From: Azospirillum oleiclasticum
GTDB taxonomy: Bacteria; Pseudomonadota; Alphaproteobacteria; Azospirillales; Azospirillaceae
NCBI RefSeq assembly: GCF_013423485.1
Contig: NZ_JABFFR010000032.1
Location: 93,804-157,803, forward strand
Direction: 5' to 3'
DNA: 64,000 nt
Numbering within the stretch: the stretch's first letter is position 1; every line of letters starts with the position of its first letter. The position numbers and the translations under genes are program-made. Below are positions 55,756 through 64,000 of this stretch, one piece after another. The notes under the pieces are model-generated. The model worked only from the letters and a program-made list of their open reading frames with translations. It searched no databases and was not told where the DNA came from.

Positions 55756-56715
55756 TCAGGACAGCCCCTTCTGGCCCATGTCGAGGAATTTCTGCCGGCG
55801 CAGGCGGCGCAGATCGGGGCCGTCCAGCCCCTCCAGCTCGCCCAGCGACTCGGCGATGGCGTCGCCCAGCGCCTTGCAGGTCTCCAACGGGTCGCGGTGG
55901 GCGCCGCCGATCGGCTCGCTCACCACCTTGTCGATGACGCCCAACTCCTTCAGGTCCTGGCTGGTCAGGCGCAGCGCGATGGCCGCCTCCCCCGCCATGT
56001 CGGGGTTGCGCCACAGGATCGAGGCGCAGCCTTCCGGGGAGATGACGGAATAGATGGCGTGTTCCAGCATCAGCACCCGGTCGGCGCTGGCGATGGCGAT
56101 GGCGCCGCCCGAGCCGCCCTCGCCGATGATCGCCGAGACCAGCGGCACGTCGATGCGCAGGCAGGTCTCGATGCTGCGGGCGATGGCCTCCGCCTGCCCG
56201 CGCTCCTCGGCGCCGACGCCGGGATAGGCACCGGCGGTATCGACCAGCGAGAGCACCGGCAGCTTGAAGCGCGCGGCCATCTGCATCAGGCGCTGCGCCT
56301 TGCGGTAGCCCTCGGGCTTGGCCATGCCGAAATTGTGGCGGACACGCGAGTCCGTGTCGTTGCCCTTCTCCTGGCCGATCACCACCACCGACCGGCCGCG
56401 GAAGCGGCCAAGGCCGCCGATCACCGCCTGATCCTCGGCAAAGTAGCGGTCGCCGGCCAGTGGCGTGAAATCCTCCACCAGATGGCGGACGTAATCCAGG
56501 CAATGCGGCCGGTTGGGATGGCGCGCCACCTGCACCTTCTGCGCCGGCGTCAGCTTGGCGTAGGTCTGGCGCAGCAGCTTGTCGACCTTGATCTGGAGCT
56601 TGCCCACCTCCTCGGCGATGTTGATCTCCTCGCCGGGGTTGGTCAGGTGTCGCAGCTCCTCGATCTTGCCTTCGAGTTCGGCGATGGGTTTTTCGAATTC
56701 CAGGAAGGTCTGCAT
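55756..56715 (-). CDS. accA: Acetyl-CoA carboxylase carboxyltransferase subunit alpha
   Basis: AccA with AccD transfers the carboxyl group from carboxybiotin to acetyl-CoA, the first step of fatty acid synthesis. The 319 residues start MQTFLEFEKPIAELEGKIEEL and include GRFRGRSVVVIGQEKG, MAKPEGYRKAQRLM, DTAGAYPGVGAEERGQ and IGEGGSGGAIAI, all full-length AccA. ATG 56715 is certain by homology. The MAPEG gene follows. Confidence 0.98.
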   Translation of the reverse strand: MQTFLEFEKPIAELEGKIEELRHLTNPGEEINIAEEVGKLQIKVDKLLRQTYAKLTPAQKVQVARHPNRPHCLDYVRHLVEDFTPLAGDRYFAEDQAVIGGLGRFRGRSVVVIGQEKGNDTDSRVRHNFGMAKPEGYRKAQRLMQMAARFKLPVLSLVDTAGAYPGVGAEERGQAEAIARSIETCLRIDVPLVSAIIGEGGSGGAIAIASADRVLMLEHAIYSVISPEGCASILWRNPDMAGEAAIALRLTSQDLKELGVIDKVVSEPIGGAHRDPLETCKALGDAIAESLGELEGLDGPDLRRLRRQKFLDMGQKGLS

Positions 56716-56846
56716 AGCGAACGGAAGCCGGGCGGGTAGCGGAATGCGCGGGCCGGATGGTCCAACCCCGCGGGACCGTGCTCGATAACACGCCTCCCCT
56801 GCCCGCGCCATAGGCGAAAACGCGCGCGGCGGCGGTTCGTCCGCCC

Positions 56847-57521
56847 TCAGCGCCGCAGGAGGGCCCGCGCGGCGGGGTCGCGGCCCTGCCATCCCGTGCG
56901 CACCAGTTCCGGCTCGTCGGACGGCTGGCGCGGGTAGCCGAGGCAGAGATAGGCGACCAGCGACCAGCCCGCGGGCACCGCGAGATCCCGCGTCACCGCG
57001 TCCGGATCAAGGATCGACACCCAGCCCAACCCCACCCCCTCCGCCCGCGCCGCCAGCCACAGCGTCTGCACCGCGGCGACGGTGGAATAGCGCAGCGTCT
57101 CCGGCATGGTGCGGCGGCCGAGCCCGTGGCCGGTGTCGGTGCCCTCGTTGCAGAAGACGGCCAACTGCACCGGCGCGTCGTCCAGACCGGCCAGCTTCAA
57201 CCCGGCGTAGAGCCGCGCCTGCTCCCCGTCGTATCCGGCCAGCGCCTCGGCGTTGCAGGATTCGAAGCTGGCCCGCACCGCCGCGCGGCGGGCGGCATCC
57301 TCCACCAGCACGAAGCGCCAGGGCTGGCTGTTGCCGACCGATGGGGCGAGGCAGGCGGCGTCGAGCAGCCGGTCGAGCAGCCCGTCCGGCAGCGGGTCGC
57401 GCCGGAACCAGCGCACGTCGCGCCGCCAGCGCAGCAGCGCCGCCAGCCGGTCCCGGAACGCCTCGTCGAAGACCGGCCCGTCGGGGGTGGGGTCGGTCGG
57501 GTGGGAGGATATCGCGCTCAT
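56847..57521 (-). CDS. bluB: 5,6-dimethylbenzimidazole synthase BluB
   Basis: BluB breaks down FMN to make the lower ligand of vitamin B12. The 224 residues have the flavin-destroying nitroreductase-like signature: WRRDVRWFRRDPLPDGLLDRLLDAACLAPSVGNSQPWRFVLVED, then GLGRRTMPETLRYSTVAAVQTLWLAARAEGVGLGWVSIL. Full length. No other cobalamin gene is in the window and no cobalamin riboswitch was recognised upstream. Confidence 0.93.
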   Translation of the reverse strand: MSAISSHPTDPTPDGPVFDEAFRDRLAALLRWRRDVRWFRRDPLPDGLLDRLLDAACLAPSVGNSQPWRFVLVEDAARRAAVRASFESCNAEALAGYDGEQARLYAGLKLAGLDDAPVQLAVFCNEGTDTGHGLGRRTMPETLRYSTVAAVQTLWLAARAEGVGLGWVSILDPDAVTRDLAVPAGWSLVAYLCLGYPRQPSDEPELVRTGWQGRDPAARALLRR

Positions 57522-57599
57522 GATCCTACAACGCGCCGCGGGGGAGCTCCGGTCAAGCCGGAAGGCGACGCCCCGTCGCCGTCGGCATCACCCCCGCGC

Positions 57600-59204
<1,605 letters not shown>

Positions 59205-59377
59205 GGGTTCCCCCAGTCGGTGTGCGTTGGCGGCATCTTTCGATTGCCTATAGCACAGCCCTCCGATGGCCCGAAGGCGGATACCCCGCCTGCATCCCTT
59301 TGCCGCGGTGCATGCGGTCTATCAGCGCAGGTCAATGACCGGGCGCCAAGCTCCCACGCTGCCGTCCAGTTCTGCGC

Positions 59378-59701
59378 TCAGCCAGCCCGCCGCAGTCGAG
59401 AAATGATGCTATCGACCGCGGCATCGACACCGAGAGCTTTCCTGCGGGCTACATCATACAACTCGGTCAATTTAGAATAAGCGTCAGTATTCATATTATA
59501 TTCTGACCACCTGTAGATTTCTTGACCTCCCCCATCGGAGAGCGCCAAATAAAAATCATCCCTCGCTCTTCCGATTTCAATCGAATTCTCAGGAAATGAG
59601 ACAAAGAAGCTATTTTTAAACGCACTCTTCCACGACAGATCGCCCCGACCTGTCGCAACAAGCAGCTCCGAAACAAACTCGATTTGTCGTTCGTTTTCCA
59701 T
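59378..59701 (-). CDS. AT-richer gene of unknown function
   Basis: The 107-residue product (MENERQIEFVSELLVATGRGDLSWKSAFKNSFFVSFPENS...) looks like a small soluble alpha/beta protein. Codon use is unlike the neighbours: many A/T-ending codons and a visibly lower GC content, which suggests transfer from another genome. GGGGAG stands before ATG 59701, which directly follows the stop of the upstream gene. No family recognised. Confidence 0.75.
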   Translation of the reverse strand: MENERQIEFVSELLVATGRGDLSWKSAFKNSFFVSFPENSIEIGRARDDFYLALSDGGGQEIYRWSEYNMNTDAYSKLTELYDVARRKALGVDAAVDSIISRLRRAG

Positions 59702-60226
59702 TCAGCTCCCCGGGTCCGCCATCAGTTCAAGCAGAATGACTTGCAGGTTGTCGGCCATTTGGCCCAATGCCCTGTGGGTTTCAATCACGCCCGAAGGGTC
59801 GGAACCATCGTGCTCATGGCTGACGAACCGTGCCTCCATCAGAGCCAGCAGCTTGATCATATCCTGAATCGCGACAGACTGCACATCGGTCATTCGGGAA
59901 TGCGTGTGCTTCACGCCGACCAGCACGCGCCGCAGTTCGATGAACCGATCCGGCAGAAGAACGAAGCTGCGTGCGCGGAGCAGACGTTTGCATTCGTCCA
60001 GCACCGCCATCGCCTGGCTCACGTCTGAGAGTAGGTTGAAGCGCGCGATTCCATCCCGCGCCTCGGTCGCCGCGCGCGCGGCCTGCCGGGCCGCATCCTT
60101 GGCCCGCGCGACATTGCGCAGCGTCAATCCGAAACCGCCGATGGTGATGACGAAGCCGACCAGCCCCAGCCAGTCGGCCAGGCGCCCCACGTCGGGTAAT
60201 GCCTCGATCAGCTCCAGCACGCTCAT
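59702..60226 (-). CDS. Membrane-anchored protein of unknown function
   Basis: The 174 residues contain one membrane helix (LADWLGLVGFVITIGGFGLTL, about 16-36) and a cytoplasmic helical domain with a coiled-coil-like AARAATEARDGIARF, then HTHSRMTDVQSVAIQDMIKLL. No family recognised. The start overlaps the xerD stop by ATGA and the gene ends right before the AT-richer gene, so a xerD-linked two-gene cassette is likely. GC is intermediate. Confidence 0.75.
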   Translation of the reverse strand: MSVLELIEALPDVGRLADWLGLVGFVITIGGFGLTLRNVARAKDAARQAARAATEARDGIARFNLLSDVSQAMAVLDECKRLLRARSFVLLPDRFIELRRVLVGVKHTHSRMTDVQSVAIQDMIKLLALMEARFVSHEHDGSDPSGVIETHRALGQMADNLQVILLELMADPGS

Positions 60227-61230
60227 CCGCCGGAGCCCTTCACCGGTGGCCGCCGCGCCAGCGGGTGGTGCTGCTCGACCACCTTGCGCAGGCGGTCGCC
60301 GACCACATGGGTGTAGATCTGGGTGGTCGCGATGTCGGCGTGGCCCAGCATCTTCTGCACGGCGCGCAGGTCGGCACCGTGGTCCAGCAGATGGGTGGCG
60401 AAGGCGTGGCGCAGCACGTGGGGGCTGACCTTCTCCGGGTCGATGCCGGCCTCCACCGACAGCTCCTTGAGGAGCTGGGCGAAGCGCTGGCGGGTCAGGT
60501 GTCCGTCGGTGGAGTTGCGGGAGGGGAACAGGAACAGCTGCTGCTTCTGCTCGCGCCCGGGGATCATGAAGTGGCGGCGCAGCGGCAGATAGGCGGTGAT
60601 GGACAGCCGCGCCGGCTCCGACAGCGGCACGATGCGCTCCCGCCCGCCCTTGCCGCGCACCATCAGCCCGCGCCCGTCGCGCAGGATGGCGGTCAGCGGC
60701 AGGCCGACCAGCTCCGACACGCGCAGGCCGGTGGCGTAGAGCGTCTCCAGCAGCGCCATCAGCCGCAGCCCCTCCGGCCCGCCGCGGGTCTGGGCGGCGC
60801 GGATGAGGACCTCGACCTCCTTCTCGCTGAGGATCTTGGGCAGCGGGCGGCCCTGCTTGGGGCTGTCGAGGGCCGACGCCGGATCGTCGGTGCGCCGCCC
60901 TTCCGACACCAGGAAGCGGTAGAACTGGCGCAGCGCCGACAGGCGCCGGGCCACGGTGCGCGGGGCCGGCGGCGCGCCCGTCTTCCCGTCGGGAGCGGCA
61001 AGATGCTCCAGATAGCCGCGCAGGTCGTCGGTCGAGGCGCGCTCCAGCGGCACGCCACCCTTGGCGAGGAAGCCGCCGATGTCGGTCAGGTCGCGCTCAT
61101 AGGCCTGCCGCGTGTTCAGCGCCGCCCCACGCTCCGCCATCAGCATGTCGAGGAAGGCATCGACATGCGGGGAGATGGGGGCTGGCCGCGGCTTGCACGG
61201 CCGGCCGCGACGCCGCGCCGCGGTGGTCAT
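60223..61230 (-). CDS. xerD: Tyrosine recombinase XerD
   Basis: XerD with XerC resolves chromosome dimers at dif. The 335 residues have the N-terminal SAM-like core-binding domain (HVDAFLDMLMAERGAALNTRQAYERDL) and the catalytic domain with Arg in ATGLRVSELVGL, Lys in RGKGGRERIVPL, HxxR in SPHVLRHAFATHLL and His and Tyr in MLGHADIATTQIYTHV. Position opposite aroK-aroB is the usual one for xerD in related bacteria, so it is the housekeeping recombinase, not an island integrase. Confidence 0.93.
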   Translation of the reverse strand: MTTAARRRGRPCKPRPAPISPHVDAFLDMLMAERGAALNTRQAYERDLTDIGGFLAKGGVPLERASTDDLRGYLEHLAAPDGKTGAPPAPRTVARRLSALRQFYRFLVSEGRRTDDPASALDSPKQGRPLPKILSEKEVEVLIRAAQTRGGPEGLRLMALLETLYATGLRVSELVGLPLTAILRDGRGLMVRGKGGRERIVPLSEPARLSITAYLPLRRHFMIPGREQKQQLFLFPSRNSTDGHLTRQRFAQLLKELSVEAGIDPEKVSPHVLRHAFATHLLDHGADLRAVQKMLGHADIATTQIYTHVVGDRLRKVVEQHHPLARRPPVKGSGG

Positions 61231-61257
61231 CGCCCGCTCCGGCCGTTCAGGCCGGCG

Positions 61258-61398
61258 TCAGCGGGGGAAGCGCTCATCCGGCAGGACCTTTTCCACCGAC
61301 TTGGATGGAACGGGCATGTCCCACGTGGCGAGAACGGCCATGCCGCCGCCGATCACCAGCAGGATCAGGACAATGAGGACAGACAGGGACCGGCTCAT
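61258..61398 (-). CDS. Small conserved single-pass membrane protein
   Basis: The 46-residue product has one helix (LSVLIVLILLVIGGGMAVLATW) and an end PVPSKSVEKVLPDERFPR that I recognise as conserved in tiny proteins of related bacteria at the same place before xerD. Function unknown. It stops 27 nt ahead of xerD and shares its transcript. Confidence 0.75.
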   Translation of the reverse strand: MSRSLSVLIVLILLVIGGGMAVLATWDMPVPSKSVEKVLPDERFPR

Positions 61399-61669
61399 GG
61401 CACTCGACGGCTGTGTGGCGTGATCGGGTTCGGCGACGGGAACCGGGGCCGCCCGCGGCGACCCCGTTACCACGGCCGGCGACCGCGGGGGTTGGGACAA
61501 GGCACGCATTCGTGCTAAGCAACGCTCGTCATCCCACCGGCGCGGCCCGTGGCCGACGCCCACGGTGAGCTGGCACTTATGCCGCAGGCGGAGGCGTGAC
61601 GCAACAACGCTGCCCTGCGACACCATAGAGCAGAGCGCCCCCTAGAGCAGACCGACAGCAGAGGCCACG

Positions 61670-62281
61670 ATGTCCCACCGCCACGCCCACCCCCCCCACG
61701 CGCCGGCGCCGCTGCCGAGGACGGTGGTGCTGGTCGGGCTGATGGGGGCCGGCAAGAGCGCGGTGGGCCGGCGGCTGGCGGCGCGGCTGGGCCTGCCCTT
61801 CGTGGACGCGGACACCGAGATCGAGGCCGCGGCCGGCTGCAGCATCGAGGAAATCTTCCAGCGCGACGGGGAGACGGCGTTCCGCCAGGGCGAGCGGCGG
61901 ATCATCGCGCGGCTGCTGGGCGAGCGGCCGGTGCATGTGCTGGCGACCGGCGGCGGCGCCTTCATGGACGCCGAAACCCGCCTGGTGGTGCGCTCCCACG
62001 CGGTGTCGGTGTGGCTGCGCGCCGATCTGGAGATGCTGCTGCACCGCACGGCGCGCCGCAGCAACCGCCCGCTGCTGAAGCAGGGCGACCCGCGGGAGAT
62101 CCTGCAACGGCTGATCGACCTCCGCTACCCGGTCTACGCCGAGGCGGACATCATCGTGGACAGCGACGAACGGCCGCCGGAGCAGACCGCCGAACGGGTG
62201 GTCGCGGCGCTGGAGACACATTTCGGGATCGCCCTGACGCCGCGTGTGCCGGCGGCGGCCCATGCCGGGGAGAGGTTGTGA
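61670..62281 (+). CDS. aroK: Shikimate kinase
   Basis: AroK phosphorylates shikimate in aromatic amino acid synthesis. The 203 residues have an extended His/Pro-rich start, Walker A GLMGAGKSAVGRRLA, the shikimate-binding DADTEIE, FRQGERR and ATGGGAF, and the lid RRSNRPLL. The stop overlaps the aroB ATG by one base (TGATG), so translation is coupled. Confidence 0.95.
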   Translation: MSHRHAHPPHAPAPLPRTVVLVGLMGAGKSAVGRRLAARLGLPFVDADTEIEAAAGCSIEEIFQRDGETAFRQGERRIIARLLGERPVHVLATGGGAFMDAETRLVVRSHAVSVWLRADLEMLLHRTARRSNRPLLKQGDPREILQRLIDLRYPVYAEADIIVDSDERPPEQTAERVVAALETHFGIALTPRVPAAAHAGERL

Positions 62282-63399
62282 TGGGTGGGGCCGAGACGGT
62301 GCGCGTGGAGCTGGGGTCGCGCGGCTACGACATCCTGGTGGGCGACGGGCTGCTCGCCCAGGCCGGGCCGCTGGTGAAGGCCGCAACCGGCGGCCGGGCG
62401 CCGATCGTGGTGACGGACGAGACGGTGGCCGGGCTGCATCTCGCCACGCTGGAACGCTCGCTGGCCGACGCCGGCATCCCGACCGGCCCGGCCATCGTCC
62501 TGCCGGCGGGTGAGAAGACCAAGGACTTCGCCCATCTGGAACGGCTGCTGGACGCCATCCTCGGCCGCGGGATCGAGCGGTCGGCGGCGCTGCTGGCGCT
62601 GGGCGGCGGGGTGATCGGCGACATCACCGGCTTCGCCGCCGCGGTGGCGCTGCGCGGCATCGACTTCGTGCAGGTGCCGACCACGCTGCTGGCCCAGGTG
62701 GACAGCTCGGTCGGCGGCAAGACCGGCATCAACACCCGCCAGGGCAAGAACCTCGTGGGCGCCTTCCACCAGCCGAAACTGGTCATCGCCGACACCGCGG
62801 CGCTCGACACCCTGCCCCGCCGCGAGGTGCTGGCCGGCTATGCGGAGGTGGTGAAATACGGGCTGATCCGCCTGCCCGGCTTCTTCGACTGGCTGGAGGA
62901 GAACGGCGCCCGCGTGGTGGACGGCGACGGGGCGGCGCGGCGCGAGGCGGTGACGGTGAGCTGCCGCGCCAAGGCCGACATCGTCGGGGTGGACGAGCGG
63001 GAGAGCGGCGACCGCGCGCTGCTCAACCTCGGCCACACCTTCGGCCACGCGCTGGAGGCCGCCACCGGCTTCGGCCCGCGGCTGCTGCATGGCGAGGCGG
63101 TGTCGATCGGCATGGTGCTGGCCTTCGAGCTGTCGGTGCGGCTCGGTCTCTGCCCGGCGGCGGACGCGGCGCGCGCCAGCACCCACCTCGCCGCCGTCGG
63201 CCTGCCCGTCCGCCCCACCGACGTGCCCGGCGTGGACTGGGACGTGGACGAGCTGGTCGGCCACATGGCCAAGGACAAGAAGGTGCGGGACGGGCGCATC
63301 ACCTTCATCCTCGCCCGCCGCATCGGCGACGCCTTCACCCGCCGCGACGTCGATAGCGCGGTGGTGCGGGAGCTGCTGGTGGAGGCGGTGCGCGGGTGA
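62281..63399 (+). CDS. aroB: 3-dehydroquinate synthase
   Basis: AroB closes the ring of DAHP to 3-dehydroquinate. The 372 residues show GGGVIGDITGFAAAVALRGIDFVQVPTTLLAQVDSSVGGKTGIN in consecutive pieces, the metal ligands in ELLNLGHTFGHALE-like sequence (LLNLGHTFGHALEAAT) and HGEAVSIGM, and MAKDKKVRDGRITFIL near the end. ATG 62281 overlaps the aroK stop. Confidence 0.97.
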   Translation: MGGAETVRVELGSRGYDILVGDGLLAQAGPLVKAATGGRAPIVVTDETVAGLHLATLERSLADAGIPTGPAIVLPAGEKTKDFAHLERLLDAILGRGIERSAALLALGGGVIGDITGFAAAVALRGIDFVQVPTTLLAQVDSSVGGKTGINTRQGKNLVGAFHQPKLVIADTAALDTLPRREVLAGYAEVVKYGLIRLPGFFDWLEENGARVVDGDGAARREAVTVSCRAKADIVGVDERESGDRALLNLGHTFGHALEAATGFGPRLLHGEAVSIGMVLAFELSVRLGLCPAADAARASTHLAAVGLPVRPTDVPGVDWDVDELVGHMAKDKKVRDGRITFILARRIGDAFTRRDVDSAVVRELLVEAVRG

Positions 63400-63408
63400 T
63401 GGGGTGAC

Positions 63409-63446
63409 GGCCGGGTCCTGAAGGCCGGGTCTTGAAGGCCGGGTCC
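63409..63446. repeat. Three tandem 14-bp units after aroB
   Basis: GGCCGGGTCCTGAA, GGCCGGGTCTTGAA and a shortened third copy beginning GGCCGGGTCC follow each other in the convergent aroB/MORN gap. They are a short tandem duplication; any role (for example in ending transcription) is unproven. Confidence 0.7.
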
Positions 63447-63454
63447 GGGCCCGC

Positions 63455-64000
63455 TCACTCCGGCACGGTGGAGCTGCCGCGCCAGATGCCGGGGATGACC
63501 AGCTTGTCCTTGCCCTGGTCGAAGCTGCGAACACCGGGGCCATCGACCTGCCCGTCGCGGAAGGTGCCGGCGAAACTGGCCCCGGTGCCGTAGGCGAGGC
63601 GGCCGGCGCCGTTCATCCGCCCGTCGGTCAGCGTGCCGGCGTAGACGTCGCCATTGGCAAAGCGCATCCGGCCGACGCCCGTGACCTTGCCGCCGGTCAG
63701 CTCGCCCGCGTAGAGGATGCCGTCGGCGAAGTGGAAGACACCGACGCCCTGAGGCCGGCCGTCGCGGAACTCGCCCTCGTACCAGTCGCCATTGGGAAAG
63801 CGGATCACGCCAAGGCCGTGCATCTGCGTGCTGCGCCATTCGCCGGCGTAGCGGATGCCGTTGGCGAATCGGTAGACGCCGACGCCTGACAGCCCGCTCC
63901 CGAAGGGCTCGCCCTGGTATTGGTCGCCGTTGGCCGCCCCGGTGCCGCCGCGGCGCGCGGCGGCGGCCGCTTCGGCGCGGGCCTGCGCCTGCCGGGCGCG
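63455..64000 (-). CDS. MORN-repeat protein (N-terminus outside window)
   Basis: The reading frame runs from the right edge to 63455, giving 181 visible residues. They start with an Ala/Arg/Gln-rich segment (RQAQARAEAAAARRGG) and then at least five MORN units of the type Y-x-G-E-W/F-x-D-G-R-x-x-G-x-G (YRFANGIRYAGEW, GDWYEGEFRDGRPQGVG, YAGELTGGKVTGVG, YAGTLTDGRMNGAG). MORN proteins bind lipids or act as scaffolds. An internal ATG at 63823 is not the true start because MORN units precede it. Confidence 0.85.
   Translation of the reverse strand, partial: RARQAQARAEAAAAARRGGTGAANGDQYQGEPFGSGLSGVGVYRFANGIRYAGEWRSTQMHGLGVIRFPNGDWYEGEFRDGRPQGVGVFHFADGILYAGELTGGKVTGVGRMRFANGDVYAGTLTDGRMNGAGRLAYGTGASFAGTFRDGQVDGPGVRSFDQGKDKLVIPGIWRGSSTVPE

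Noticed and set aside
60223..61230. xerD as integrase of a genomic island
   Set aside because: The sequence and its position opposite aroK-aroB are those of the housekeeping recombinase; no attachment repeats or phage genes were seen.
61568..61585. Sigma-54-like TGGCAC upstream of aroK
   Set aside because: The -12 half reads CCGCA instead of TTGCA; a housekeeping aromatic gene is not an expected target.

Overview
The window is a high-GC chromosomal segment of an alphaproteobacterium, most like Azospirillum and relatives (Rhodospirillales). I infer this from gene order and gene families, not from a database search. Supporting clues are hisZ next to purA, lptC-lptA-lptB behind kdsD and an HRDC-less RNase D, a small conserved membrane gene and xerD opposite aroK-aroB, a complex I NDUFA9-type epimerase, and DUF1178 and ActP/DUF485/DUF294 genes. 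Both strands are densely coded, many neighbours overlap by ATGA, and nothing looks like a prophage, IS element or CRISPR array.

Layout. 1-4.0 kb (minus): lipopolysaccharide export and Kdo precursor genes (lptB partial, lptA, lptC, kdsD) behind rnd. 4.1 kb: tRNA-Leu(CAG). 4.4-9.2 kb: an NDUFA9-like epimerase, an RraA-family aldolase with a small secreted protein, and aconitase acnA. 9.3-13.2 kb: DUF488, Uma2, a membrane-bound LytTR regulator divergent from a DUF2141 protein and a Tat-exported carotenoid oxygenase. 13.3-18.5 kb: hisZ, purA, a strong terminator, then a pseudokinase with a membrane partner. 18.5-22.9 kb: DUF411, a polyamine-type binding protein divergent from a sensor kinase, and two small enzymes or unknowns. 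23.3-29.0 kb: a PaaG-like crotonase, a methyltransferase, Nudix, exonuclease, mtnA and an HWE/HisKA_2 kinase. 29.0-33.6 kb: the acetate uptake module (DUF485-actP, terminator, DUF294 protein, exonuclease-like protein). 33.7-37.4 kb: DUF1178, methyltransferase, nitrilase, glutaredoxin, comF and an orphan fliQ.

37.5-42.7 kb is the accessory part and the most interesting one. An OmpA-family gene is divergent from six genes for exported proteins, among them a CsgG/HfaB-like outer membrane lipoprotein with added peptidoglycan-binding-like and DUF4384-like parts. Several of the small secreted proteins carry a curlin-like repeat. A perfect CRP-type palindrome lies midway between the divergent genes. 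I read this as a possible secretion system for a surface fibre or adhesin.

42.8-64 kb returns to housekeeping and signalling: an NDUFAF5-like methyltransferase, a SafE/TauE-like membrane protein, three signalling proteins (two sensor kinases and a response regulator with a ruined GGDEF motif), zapE, puuE, yciB, argB, corA, a MAPEG protein, accA, bluB, malate synthase, an AT-richer gene pair behind xerD, aroK-aroB and a MORN-repeat protein running off the end.

Regulation: three minus-strand promoters (before DUF411, DUF485-actP and the SafE-like gene) share an FNR/FixK-type box placed 21-22 nt upstream of a -10 element. That is the spacing of class II FNR activation and suggests a low-oxygen regulon across this segment.
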